From contig DAIRVC010000131.1 of NCBI GenBank assembly GCA_036803025.1, forward strand, positions 1-7,971: 7,971 bases of DNA, given 5' to 3'. A program made the position numbers and the translations under genes. Below are positions 1 through 7,035 of the stretch, piece by piece (the first letter of the stretch is position 1; each line of letters begins with the position of its first letter). The stretch is from DAIRVC01 sp036803025. GTDB lineage: Bacteria; Chloroflexota; Anaerolineae; Anaerolineales; E44-bin32. A model generated the notes under the pieces. It was not told the DNA's origin. It made no database searches and saw nothing but the letters and a program-made list of their open reading frames with translations.

Positions 1-1299
1 CTGCGCGTCCTGGCGCTGGCGCAGCGTGAGCTGCCCGGGCGCATCAGCGGGCTGGCCCCCGACCAGGTCGAACGTGAGTTGACGTTCCTGGGCCTGGTGG
101 CGATGATGGATCCGCCGCGTGCGGATGTTGCCGGGGCGATCGAATCCTTCCATGCCGCCGGCATCCGCGTGGTCATGATCACCGGCGACTACGGCCTGAC
201 GGCCGAGTCGGTCGCGCGGCGCATCGGGATGCTGCGCACGGCGCGGCCGGCGATCCTGACCGGGGCCGAGATCGACGCCATGTCGGATGTCGAGCTCTCC
301 GCCATCATCAGCCGGCAGGAAGTGATCTTCGCCCGCATGGCCCCCGACCACAAGTTGCGGCTGGTCGACTGCATGCAGCGGCTGGGCGAAGTCGTGGCGG
401 TCGTCGGCGACGGCGTCAACGACGCACCAGCCTTGCGCAAAGCGGATGTCGGGATCGCCATGGGCATTGTGGGTACGGATGTCGCCAAGGAGGCTTCCGA
501 CGTCGTCCTGACCGATGACGACTTCACAGACATCGCCATGGCGGTCCATGAGGGACGGGCGGTGTACGACAACCTGCGCCGCTTCGTCACATATATCTTC
601 GCCTCGAACGTCCCGGAGATTCTGCCCTTCATCCTGACGGCGCTGCTGGGGATCCCGCTGGCACTGCGGGCTCACCATATTCTGACGATCGACCTGGGCA
701 CCGATCTGCTGCCCGCACTGGCGCTCGGCGCGGAACGCCCGGACCCGGGCATGATGCAGCGGCCGCCGCGTCGGCGTACCCAGCCGCTGATCGAGCCGCG
801 ACTGATGCAGCGCGCCTTCTTGTTCCTGGGGCTAGCCGAGGCGGTGCTGTGTTTCAGCGGCTTCACTTTGGTCTACCTGGCCACCGGCCAGGCTGCGCTC
901 CTGGGCCTGCCGCGTATGCCGGCCCTGGAGGCGCTCAACCCCCTCCGAGTGCCTGCCGCAGACGTCCCCATGTTGGCGACGACGGTGTTCCTGGCCGGCG
1001 TAGTCACCGCGCAGGTCGGGAACGCCTTCGCCTGCCGTTCCGGCGCAGGTATCCGCCCGGCGTCGAGCCCGCTGCGCAACCCGACCTTGCTGGCGGCGAT
1101 CGGGCTCGAGCTCGTCATGATCCTGGCCCTGGTCTACTACGCCCCACTGGCCGATCTGTTCGGCCTGACTCGGCTCCCGGCCGCCTACTGGCTGGTCCTC
1201 ATCCCGTACGCACCGATCCTGTACGGACTGGACCGCCTGCGCGGCTGGCTTTCCAGCCGGATCGCGCGCTTGCGCGGCGCGCGGCCGAAGGAGGAGTGA
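1..1299 (+). CDS. P-type cation-transporting ATPase, P2 (Na,K-ATPase-like), C-terminal part
   Basis: This is an ATP-driven cation pump of the inner membrane, cut at its 5' end by the window edge. About 432 residues are visible of a family usually 850-950 long; the open frame runs from base 1, so the ATG at 79 is internal. The phosphorylation motif DKTGT and the nucleotide-binding domain lie upstream. Seen here are the P-domain motifs MITGD (175-189) and GDGVND (406-423), then six hydrophobic segments that fit M5-M10. M5 carries SNVPE (604-618), M6 carries IDLGTD (688-705), and M8 carries QVGN (1012-1023). The Ser/Asn/Glu of M5 and the two Asp of M6 match the cation ligands of Na,K-ATPase, so P2C-like is a better fit than the SERCA type. 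The transported ion is inferred, not shown. It is followed 4 bases later by a TrkA-like gene, which fits Na+/K+ homeostasis. Family assignment is firm; the subtype is moderately sure. Confidence 0.93.
   Translation: MRVLALAQRELPGRISGLAPDQVERELTFLGLVAMMDPPRADVAGAIESFHAAGIRVVMITGDYGLTAESVARRIGMLRTARPAILTGAEIDAMSDVELSAIISRQEVIFARMAPDHKLRLVDCMQRLGEVVAVVGDGVNDAPALRKADVGIAMGIVGTDVAKEASDVVLTDDDFTDIAMAVHEGRAVYDNLRRFVTYIFASNVPEILPFILTALLGIPLALRAHHILTIDLGTDLLPALALGAERPDPGMMQRPPRRRTQPLIEPRLMQRAFLFLGLAEAVLCFSGFTLVYLATGQAALLGLPRMPALEALNPLRVPAADVPMLATTVFLAGVVTAQVGNAFACRSGAGIRPASSPLRNPTLLAAIGLELVMILALVYYAPLADLFGLTRLPAAYWLVLIPYAPILYGLDRLRGWLSSRIARLRGARPKEE
1288..1294 (+). promoter_or_regulatory. Shine-Dalgarno site for first TrkA-like gene
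   Basis: AAGGAGG overlaps the last codons of the ATPase gene and ends 9 bases before the ATG at 1304. It fixes that start and suggests translation of the two genes is coupled. Confidence 0.8.
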
Positions 1300-1303
1300 C
1301 GCG

Positions 1304-1963
1304 ATGAGAGTGATCATCATGGGTTGCGGACGGGTCGGTGAGCAGGTCAGCCGGCGGCTGGATGAGAAGGGTCACCAGGTGGCGGTGATCCACGACGACG
1401 ACGAGGTGATCGAGCGCCTGGGGCCGCGCTTCCACGGCCAGATCGTCATCGGCGTCGGCTTCGATCGCGATGTCCTGCTGCGGGCGGGGATCGAACAAGC
1501 CGACGCGTTCGCGGCCACCAGTCCGTCCGACAACGCCAACATCGTCGCCTCGCAGATTGCCCGCAACATCTACAGCGTCCCGCGCGTCATCGCCCGCCTG
1601 TACGATCCGCGCCGGGCGGAGCTGTACCGCCGCCTGGGCCTGGTGACCATCTCCACCACCACTTGGGGCGCCGAACGGATCTACGAAATGCTGACGCACA
1701 CCGAGCTGGATGCCGAGCTGACCTTCGGTCACGGCGAGGTGACGCTCATTCCGGTGGATGTCCCGCTCAACCTGATCGGCCGCACCGTCAGCAATGTAGC
1801 CGTGCCGGGCGAGGTCAGCGTGGTGGCCATCACGCGCGACGGCGTCGCCCAGCTGCCCATGCTGGGCAGCGAATTCCGCGCCGGCGACTTGATCCATTTC
1901 GCCGTCCACTCCCGCGCGCTGAGCCGCTTCGAGACCATGCTGGGACTGGGGACAGGAGGCTGA
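1304..1963 (+). CDS. trkA: TrkA/RCK-type K+ transport regulatory protein (first of pair)
   Basis: This is a cytoplasmic nucleotide-binding subunit that gates a Trk/Ktr K+ channel. The 219 residues form one RCK unit, about half the length of E. coli TrkA, which has two. An N-terminal Rossmann fold is marked by GCGRVG (residues 7-12), with Asp31 at the end of strand 2 where an acidic residue normally holds the NAD ribose. An RCK_C-type domain fills about residues 140-219. The usual Gly-Asp-Gly/Ala turn after strand 3 reads GVGFD (50-54), so one acidic residue present in its neighbour is absent. The start is set by a strong ribosome site. It begins 4 bases after the ATPase stop, and the next TrkA-like gene begins 2 bases after its own stop. 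The partner channel is not in the window. The family is certain; the symbol is used in the broad sense. Confidence 0.92.
   Translation: MRVIIMGCGRVGEQVSRRLDEKGHQVAVIHDDDEVIERLGPRFHGQIVIGVGFDRDVLLRAGIEQADAFAATSPSDNANIVASQIARNIYSVPRVIARLYDPRRAELYRRLGLVTISTTTWGAERIYEMLTHTELDAELTFGHGEVTLIPVDVPLNLIGRTVSNVAVPGEVSVVAITRDGVAQLPMLGSEFRAGDLIHFAVHSRALSRFETMLGLGTGG
1954..1959 (+). promoter_or_regulatory. Shine-Dalgarno site for second TrkA-like gene
   Basis: AGGAGG lies inside the final codons of the first TrkA-like gene, 6 bases before the ATG at 1966. It selects this ATG over the longer in-frame opening that begins at 1663 inside the preceding gene. Confidence 0.8.
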
Positions 1964-1965
1964 TC

Positions 1966-2634
1966 ATGTATGTCATCGTGGTGGGCGGCGGGAAGACCGG
2001 ATCGCAGCTGGCGGCGCAGCTCCTGGCAGCCGGGCATGAAGTGAAGGTGGTCGAAGGTCGGCCGACCGTGGTCGAGCGCCTGAAAGCTGAACTCCCTGCC
2101 GGCACGGTGGCGCTCGGCGACGGCTCTTCGCCGGCGGTGCTGGAAGAGGCGCAAGTCGAGCGGGCCGCCGTCCTGGCAGCGGTCACGGGCGAGGACGACA
2201 CCAATCTGGTGGTGGCCGCGATCAGCCGCTTCGAGTACCACGTCCCCCGCATCATCGCCCGCATCAACAATCCCAAGAACGCCTGGCTGTTCACACCCGA
2301 GATGGGCATCGACGTGGCGCTCAACCAGGCGGACCTGATGGCCAAGCTCATTGCCGAAGAGATGTCGCTCGGCGACATGATGACGCTGCTGAAGCTTCGC
2401 CGGGGAGAGTACTCGCTGGTCGAAGAGAAGGTCGATCCAGCGGCGCTGGTGGTCGGCAAGGCCGTGCGTGAGCTCAGGCTTCCCGAGGCGTGTACCCTGG
2501 TCGCCATTCTGCGCAAGGGGGAACTGATCGTACCGCACGGCGACACGGTGCTGGAGCCGGTCGACGAGTTGCTGGCGCTGGTGCATGCCTCGGCGCTACA
2601 CGAACTGGCGGCGATGCTCGGCCGTCCTGGTTGA
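1966..2634 (+). CDS. trkA: TrkA/RCK-type K+ transport regulatory protein (second of pair)
   Basis: This is a second single-unit RCK protein, 222 residues, clearly related to but diverged from the one before it. It has the Rossmann motif GGGKTG (residues 7-12), acidic Glu30 at the end of strand 2, and a GDGSS turn (51-55) typical of the NAD-binding TrkA_N domain. A TrkA_C domain covers about residues 140-222. The ATG at 1966 is chosen because AGGAGG precedes it and because the Rossmann strand starts at once. It sits 2 bases after the first TrkA gene, so the two are surely co-transcribed. Two unequal RCK proteins could form a mixed gating ring or serve separate channels; this is inference. The family assignment is very secure. 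Confidence 0.93.
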   Translation: MYVIVVGGGKTGSQLAAQLLAAGHEVKVVEGRPTVVERLKAELPAGTVALGDGSSPAVLEEAQVERAAVLAAVTGEDDTNLVVAAISRFEYHVPRIIARINNPKNAWLFTPEMGIDVALNQADLMAKLIAEEMSLGDMMTLLKLRRGEYSLVEEKVDPAALVVGKAVRELRLPEACTLVAILRKGELIVPHGDTVLEPVDELLALVHASALHELAAMLGRPG

Positions 2635-2663
2635 GCGCCGGGCGCCTGCCGGCCGAAAGTCAC

Positions 2664-2692
2664 TTGGCCGTCGTACTCAGATGTGCTAGAGT
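2664..2692 (+). promoter_or_regulatory. Candidate extended -10 promoter for the glycyl radical operon
   Basis: TTGGCC (2664-2669, four of six to the -35 consensus) and TAGAGT (2687-2692, four of six to the -10) are separated by exactly 17 bases. A TG one base upstream of the -10 (2684-2685) gives the extended form. Transcription would start near 2699, about 35 bases ahead of the ATG at 2734. It lies in the only non-coding gap before the glycyl radical gene. Prediction by eye only. Confidence 0.5.
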
Positions 2693-2720
2693 GACGCCGA
2701 GTGGCGTTCCTCAACTCCCC

Positions 2721-2726
2721 GGGAGG
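2721..2726 (+). promoter_or_regulatory. Shine-Dalgarno site for the glycyl radical enzyme
   Basis: GGGAGG lies 7 bases before the ATG at 2734 and favours that start over the in-frame GTG at 2701. The GTG has no ribosome site and would sit almost at the predicted transcript start. Confidence 0.7.
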
Positions 2727-2733
2727 CGCACGC

Positions 2734-5141
2734 ATGTCCACGTCCCTCGAAGCCGATCGGGCTTTGACGCCCCAGGAGATCTGGTCGCCCGGACCCGGCC
2801 TTTCTCCCCGCATCCGCCGGCTGCGCGACGAGTTCTGGTCGTTCTATCACCGCCCCTACACCAACGAAGTACGCGCCTATTCGACCGGGACGCCCTGGGA
2901 CGTGGTCTATTCCATCTGGAACTGGACCAACGTCCCTGAGGTGGCGCTGTTCCAGTCCGGCTACCGTTCCTACCTGCGCGCCGCGGCCACGACGGTCGAA
3001 ACCCCGCCCGGATTCTGGGAGGAGCCGCTGGTCGTGCGCCAGGCGATATTCTTCCGCGAGGTGGTACGCACCCATCTGCCGGTCATGATCCTGGAGGGCG
3101 AGCTGATCGTCGGCTCGCACTTCAGCACCGCGCTCTCGCGTTGCCTGAAGCGGAACGAGGCGCGTGCCCGCGACCGCCTGGAGTCGTCTTTCGTCAAGGA
3201 GTGGCACGCCCTTAACGACGTCGGCGTCGGCAACTGCGCGGCGGTCCCCGGACACCTCCTGCCCAACTATCCCAAGGCGCTGCGCATCGGCTGGAAAGGC
3301 ATCGCCGCTGAAGCCGGCGCCGTACTCGGCCAGCCGCAGGCGACTCCCGCGCAGCGCGATCAGGCACGCGCGATCGGAATCTGCGCCACGGCCGTCCGGC
3401 TGCTCATGGATCGCTACGCCGACGAAGCCGAGCGCCAGGCGGGCCAGGCGGCCGACCCAATGCGCCGGGCCGAGCTGCTCGAGACCGCCCGCATCAGCCG
3501 CAAAGTGCCCTGGCTCCCGGCTGAGACCTTCCCCGAGGCGCTCCAGGCGCTGTGGACCACGCACATGCTGGCCATGGCGGCCGAGAGCTATCCGGGACCT
3601 GGTCTCTCGCCCGGGCGTGTCGACCAGTACCTGCGCCCCTATTTCCAGGCCGACCTGGAGAGCGGCCGGCTGACCCCGGCACTGGCCAAAGAGTGGCTCG
3701 AATGCTGGTGGATCAAGCACAACTACGCCTACGATTTCCAGGGTTGGGTCGGGACGAACCAGGGCATCAACTCCTCCTTCGGCCAGCTGATCACATTGGC
3801 CGGGATGGATGCCGACGGCAACGACGCCGCCAACGATCTGACCTACCTGATGCTGGACGTGATCGAAGAGCTCAACCTGCTCGAGCCCAAACCCAACGTG
3901 CGCCTGCACGCCCGCAGCTCCCCCCGGCTGCTGCAGCGCATCGTCGATATGCTCGCCACAGCTCAGGGATCGCCTTTCCTGCTCAACTTCGACGAGGCCT
4001 CGATCGCCGGCCTGAAGTGGCAGGGGCTGCCGGCGGATCTTCTGTGGGACTACGCCCCGGTCGGTTGTCTGGAGAACACGCTCGTCGGCTGCGACCGATC
4101 GGGCACCGTCGACGTGAATCTGAATCTGGCAAAAGCCGTCGAGCTGGCGCTGAATAACGGCCGCGACCTGGCCACCGGGAAGCAGATCGGCCCGAAGACC
4201 GGTGACCCCGGCTCTTTCAGAAGCTTCGACGACCTCCTGACGGCGTACAAGACTCAATTGCAGCACCTGATCGAGTGGATCGTGCGCGTCAACGATCTGG
4301 CCGATGCCGGGAGAGGCCGTTGGGAGCCGGTCCCATATCTGAGCGCATTGGTCGACGGCTGCCTGCAAAGCGGGCGCGACAGCAACGCCGGCGGGGCCCG
4401 CTTCAACTTCCTGACGGTCGAAGGGATCGCCCTGGCTACCGCCGTCGACAGTCTGGCCGCGCTCAAGCAGCTGGTCTTCGGCACGCACCAGATCGAGTTG
4501 GCGACGTTGGTCGAGGCCCTGAAAGCCAACTTCGAAGGACACGAAGCGCTGCGACAGACCCTGCTGCACAAAGCGCCCAAGTACGGCAACGACGACCCCG
4601 CGGTCGACGAGCTGGCGCGTGACGTCAGCCGCTTCTGGACGGAAGAGGTCTTTCGGCACGTCTCGCCGACCGGCAAGCGCTACCGCGCCGGTTACCTCTC
4701 CTGGAACTACTGGATCGCCTATGCGCCGACGACGTCCGCCACGCCCGACGGCCGCCGACGCGGCCAGTACCTCTCCAACGCCGTCTGCCCGGTCAACGGC
4801 GCCGACCGCAAGGGCCCGACCGCGGTCATCAAGAGTGTCGGGCACCTGGGGCTGGAATCGGCGCCCAACGGCGCCAGCCATACCATGAGCCTCAGCCCGA
4901 GTCTGCTCAGCAGCCCGGAGACGCGCCAGAAGCTCATCGGCCTGCTGCGCGCCNNNNNNNNNNCGGCGGCACCTGCCTGCAGATCAATGCCATCCATCCG
5001 GATACATTGCGCGAGGCGCAGCGCAAGCCGGAGGACTATCGCAACCTGCTCGTGCGCGTTACCGGCTACAACGCCTATTTCGTCGGGCTGGGCAAAGAGA
5101 TCCAGGACGAGATCATTGCGCGTGAGAGCCACGCGCTCTGA
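2734..5141 (+). CDS. Glycyl radical enzyme (pyruvate formate-lyase superfamily), substrate unassigned; interrupted by assembly gap
   Basis: This is a cytoplasmic, oxygen-sensitive radical enzyme. A stable glycyl radical makes a transient thiyl radical on an active-site Cys that attacks the substrate. Before the gap 740 residues are readable and after it 58, so the full protein is about 800 residues, normal for the family. Visible marks are the active-site GCLEN with Cys445 and Glu447 (4066-4074), the segment TPDGRRRG (residues 670-677) found before the C-terminal domain, and the radical loop RVTGYNAYF with its Gly at 5064-5066. The pair Cys-x-Glu fits the lyase, dehydratase and decarboxylase branches rather than true pyruvate formate-lyase, which has two adjacent Cys. 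I cannot name the substrate. The frame after the Ns differs from that before, which I attribute to the arbitrary gap length, not a mutation. The activase gene follows by 17 bases. Confidence 0.93.
4954..4963. other. Assembly gap (ten Ns)
   Basis: Ten undetermined bases fall inside the glycyl radical gene. They begin on a codon boundary. The downstream reading frame is restored only if the true missing length is 2 modulo 3, so ten is a placeholder. In related enzymes the missing place is a short segment of roughly Tyr-Phe-x-x before Gly-Gly, which predicts about 11 missing bases. Confidence 0.95.
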
Positions 5142-5158
5142 TCCGCCGCCGGACCCGC

Positions 5159-6112
5159 ATGACCGGACGCAGCGCGCGGACCTTCAACCTGCAGCAGTTC
5201 AGCACCGAGGACGGGCCGGGGATCCGCACCACGGTCTTCCTCAAGGGCTGCCCGCTTCGCTGCGCCTGGTGCCACAATCCCGAGGGTCTGCGCCCTGAAG
5301 CGGACCTGATGTGGTTCGACACCCGCTGCATCGGCATCCAGGACTGCCTGCGCGCCTGCCCGGAGGGCGCGCTGAGCCTGACGCCGGAGGGGATGCGCAT
5401 CGACCGCCGTCTCTGCACGGGCTGCGGCAAGTGCGTCGAGGCCTGCCCTTCGGCGGCATTCGAGCAGATTGGCAAGAGCTGGCCCGCGGAAGAGCTCCTG
5501 GCCGAGCTGCTCAAGGACCAGGTCTTCTTCGAGACGTCTGGGGGCGGCCTCACATTCAGCGGCGGCGAGCCGATGATGCAATCTGAGTTTCTGGAGGACT
5601 TCCTGCCGGCGTGCAAGAAGGCCGGGCTGCACACTGCCCTGGACACGTGCGGCGTGTCCGCCTGGCCGCGCTATGCCGCCGTCCTGCCAGCCGTCGACCT
5701 GGTCCTTTTCGATATCAAGCTCATCGACCCGCAGCGGCATCGGAAGGCGACCGGCGCCGGGAACGAGGCCATCCTCGAGAACGCCCGCCGAATCGCGGCA
5801 GCCGGGAAGACGATGTGGATCCGAACGCCGCTGATTCCCGGATTCACCGACGATGTTGACAACGTCCGCGCCATCGCCGATTTCATCCGCTCTCACCTGG
5901 CGACCGTCGAGCGCTGGGATCTGCTGGCGTACACCAACCTGGGTAAGCCCAAGTACCATCGCCTCGACCTGCCCTATCCGCTGGGTGACGCTCCGCTGCT
6001 GGACCGATCGGCCGTCGAGCGGCTGTGCCAGGAAGCGGCCGCCATCGTCCCTTGCGCGCGCTGGTCCGGCGCTACCCGTCTGCACGCGCCGGCCGGCGTC
6101 GGACAATCCTGA
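5159..6112 (+). CDS. Glycyl radical enzyme activating enzyme (radical SAM)
   Basis: This protein cleaves S-adenosylmethionine at a reduced 4Fe-4S cluster and takes a hydrogen from the Gly of the upstream enzyme. It has 317 residues. The radical SAM motif is CPLRCAWC (Cys31, Cys35, Cys38; C-x3-C-x2-C), followed by the SAM-contacting FSGGEP (residues 133-138). Between them is a ferredoxin-like insert typical of activases outside the pyruvate formate-lyase branch. Its second motif is complete (Cys86, 89, 92, 96), but the first has only Cys57, Cys63 and Cys67; Ile60 stands where the second Cys is expected. The ATG at 5159 has no clear ribosome site; lying 17 bases after the enzyme's stop, it is probably translated by coupling. 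The next gene follows after 15 bases. The function is very secure, given the neighbour. Confidence 0.96.
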   Translation: MTGRSARTFNLQQFSTEDGPGIRTTVFLKGCPLRCAWCHNPEGLRPEADLMWFDTRCIGIQDCLRACPEGALSLTPEGMRIDRRLCTGCGKCVEACPSAAFEQIGKSWPAEELLAELLKDQVFFETSGGGLTFSGGEPMMQSEFLEDFLPACKKAGLHTALDTCGVSAWPRYAAVLPAVDLVLFDIKLIDPQRHRKATGAGNEAILENARRIAAAGKTMWIRTPLIPGFTDDVDNVRAIADFIRSHLATVERWDLLAYTNLGKPKYHRLDLPYPLGDAPLLDRSAVERLCQEAAAIVPCARWSGATRLHAPAGVGQS

Positions 6113-6116
6113 ACGC

Positions 6117-6121
6117 GGAGG
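6117..6121 (+). promoter_or_regulatory. Shine-Dalgarno site for the split-barrel protein
   Basis: GGAGG sits 6 bases before the ATG at 6128, just after the activase stop, and supports that start. Confidence 0.7.
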
Positions 6122-6127
6122 CGTTGC

Positions 6128-6928
6128 ATGGCCATCCTGACAGAACACCCGGCGCTCCTGGCGGCGCTGCGCGGGGAAATGACCCCCAAGTTCCTGGCCA
6201 CGCGCGACCCGGACGGCGTACCCAACGTCGTGCCGGTCGTCTCGCTGCAGCCGGCGGAAGATGAAGCCGATATAGTCTTCTTCGGCAACTTCCTGCTGCG
6301 CAAGAGCATCCGCAATCTGGAGCGGGATGCGCGCGTCGGCATCCTGGTCATCACGCCGGACCTGCAGGGCTGGATCCTGACCGGGGAGTTCCTCGAGTTT
6401 CAACGCTCTGGCCCGTACGTCGAGCGCCAGATGAGCGGATCACTGCTGCGCTACAACGCATACACCGGCATCCGCAACGCCGGCGTCATTCGGCTGCGCT
6501 CGTTCGGCGGCGAGTTCGCCATCCCGAAGCTGAAGGTGCTCGTCGACTATCTCCTCGGTCGGATGGCGAGCCTGGGCGCGCCACCGGATCGGCCCGCCGG
6601 AGTCGAGGTTCCGCTGGCCGCCCGGCGGGAGTTCGGTCGGATGACCGCCGTCAAAGTCATGGCCTGGATCGGCGAGGACGGCTACCCGATCGTTGTCCCC
6701 TGCCTTTCGCTTCAGCCTTCCGGGCGTGGGGCATTGGGGGGATGGCGGCCCCTGCGCGGCCTGGCGGTCCCTCCTGCTGGAGCACGCGCCTGCGCCAATC
6801 TGCTCACGCTGAGCGCGGTCTCGTATCAAGCCAAGGGCCGCTGGTCGGGCCAGGGGTCAGCCGGTTCCTTGCTGGTGGAAGAGGTCTACGCCGGCGGCCC
6901 TCCGCTTCCGGGTGGGCGCGTAGCCTGA
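6128..6928 (+). CDS. Pyridoxamine 5'-phosphate oxidase-like split-barrel protein, two tandem modules
   Basis: A predicted cytoplasmic flavin-binding protein of 266 residues; reaction unknown. The first module (about residues 15-95) has the family opening in which a strand is followed by D-P-D-G-V-P and then VVPVVSLQP. A second module (about residues 170-245) repeats this as E-D-G-Y-P followed by VVPCLSLQP, so the protein looks like an internal duplication. Single-domain relatives are about 130-150 residues and usually dimerise; here one chain may supply both halves. The region between about residues 195 and 215 is rich in Gly, Arg and Pro, but the frame stays open and good repeat-like sequence resumes, so I do not call a frameshift. 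It is third in the glycyl radical operon. It could act on the radical enzyme's substrate or product, supply electrons to the activase, or be unrelated. Fold assignment is moderately sure; the cofactor is inferred. Confidence 0.78.
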   Translation: MAILTEHPALLAALRGEMTPKFLATRDPDGVPNVVPVVSLQPAEDEADIVFFGNFLLRKSIRNLERDARVGILVITPDLQGWILTGEFLEFQRSGPYVERQMSGSLLRYNAYTGIRNAGVIRLRSFGGEFAIPKLKVLVDYLLGRMASLGAPPDRPAGVEVPLAARREFGRMTAVKVMAWIGEDGYPIVVPCLSLQPSGRGALGGWRPLRGLAVPPAGARACANLLTLSAVSYQAKGRWSGQGSAGSLLVEEVYAGGPPLPGGRVA

Positions 6929-6968
6929 AACCTCCGGGCTGGGGTTGCAGCTTCACAGGGACGAAGAG

Positions 6969-6993
6969 ACGCCGGGGCGGCCTGCCCCGGCGT
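6969..6993. terminator. GC-rich hairpin between convergent genes, likely bidirectional terminator
   Basis: ACGCCGGGGC (6969-6978) pairs perfectly with GCCCCGGCGT (6984-6993) across a five-base loop, giving a 10-bp stem that is nearly all G:C. It lies 40 bases after the split-barrel stop and 42 bases beyond the stop of the minus-strand lyase gene. The T-tract is poor on both strands (TTATC on the plus strand), so it may end transcription weakly or act as an mRNA 3' end. The rest of the 107-base gap shows nothing else. Confidence 0.65.
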
Positions 6994-7035
6994 TATCGAT
7001 TCGCGTGCTCTCTAGCGGATCGGGGACGGCGGCCG

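Noticed and set aside
1663..1965. Upstream extension of the second TrkA-like gene
   Set aside because: The extension is out-of-frame reading of the first TrkA-like gene; the ribosome site and Rossmann strand place the start at 1966.
2635..2653. GC-rich inverted repeats (GCGCC/GGCGC and GCCGG/CCGGC) after the second TrkA-like gene, as a terminator
   Set aside because: Stems are only 5 bp with overlapping alternatives and no T-tract follows, so chance in GC-rich sequence is likely.
2686..4881. A 731-codon open frame on the minus strand opposite the glycyl radical gene
   Set aside because: Its translation has no recognisable domain and is rich in Gly, Arg, Gln and Val as expected from the antisense of GC-rich codons; the plus-strand gene is unambiguous.
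4954..5141. True frameshift pseudogene of the glycyl radical enzyme
   Set aside because: The only break is at the artificial N run; both sides are well conserved, including the radical Gly loop, and the operon is intact.
5075..6403. A 442-codon minus-strand open frame opposite the activase
   Set aside because: It is the antisense shadow of a clear radical SAM gene and crosses two plus-strand gene boundaries.
6713..6790. Possible double frameshift in the split-barrel gene at a Gly/Arg/Pro-rich stretch
   Set aside because: The frame stays open and family-like sequence (NLLTL, then VSYQAKGRW) continues in the same frame afterwards, so a sequencing error is not needed.
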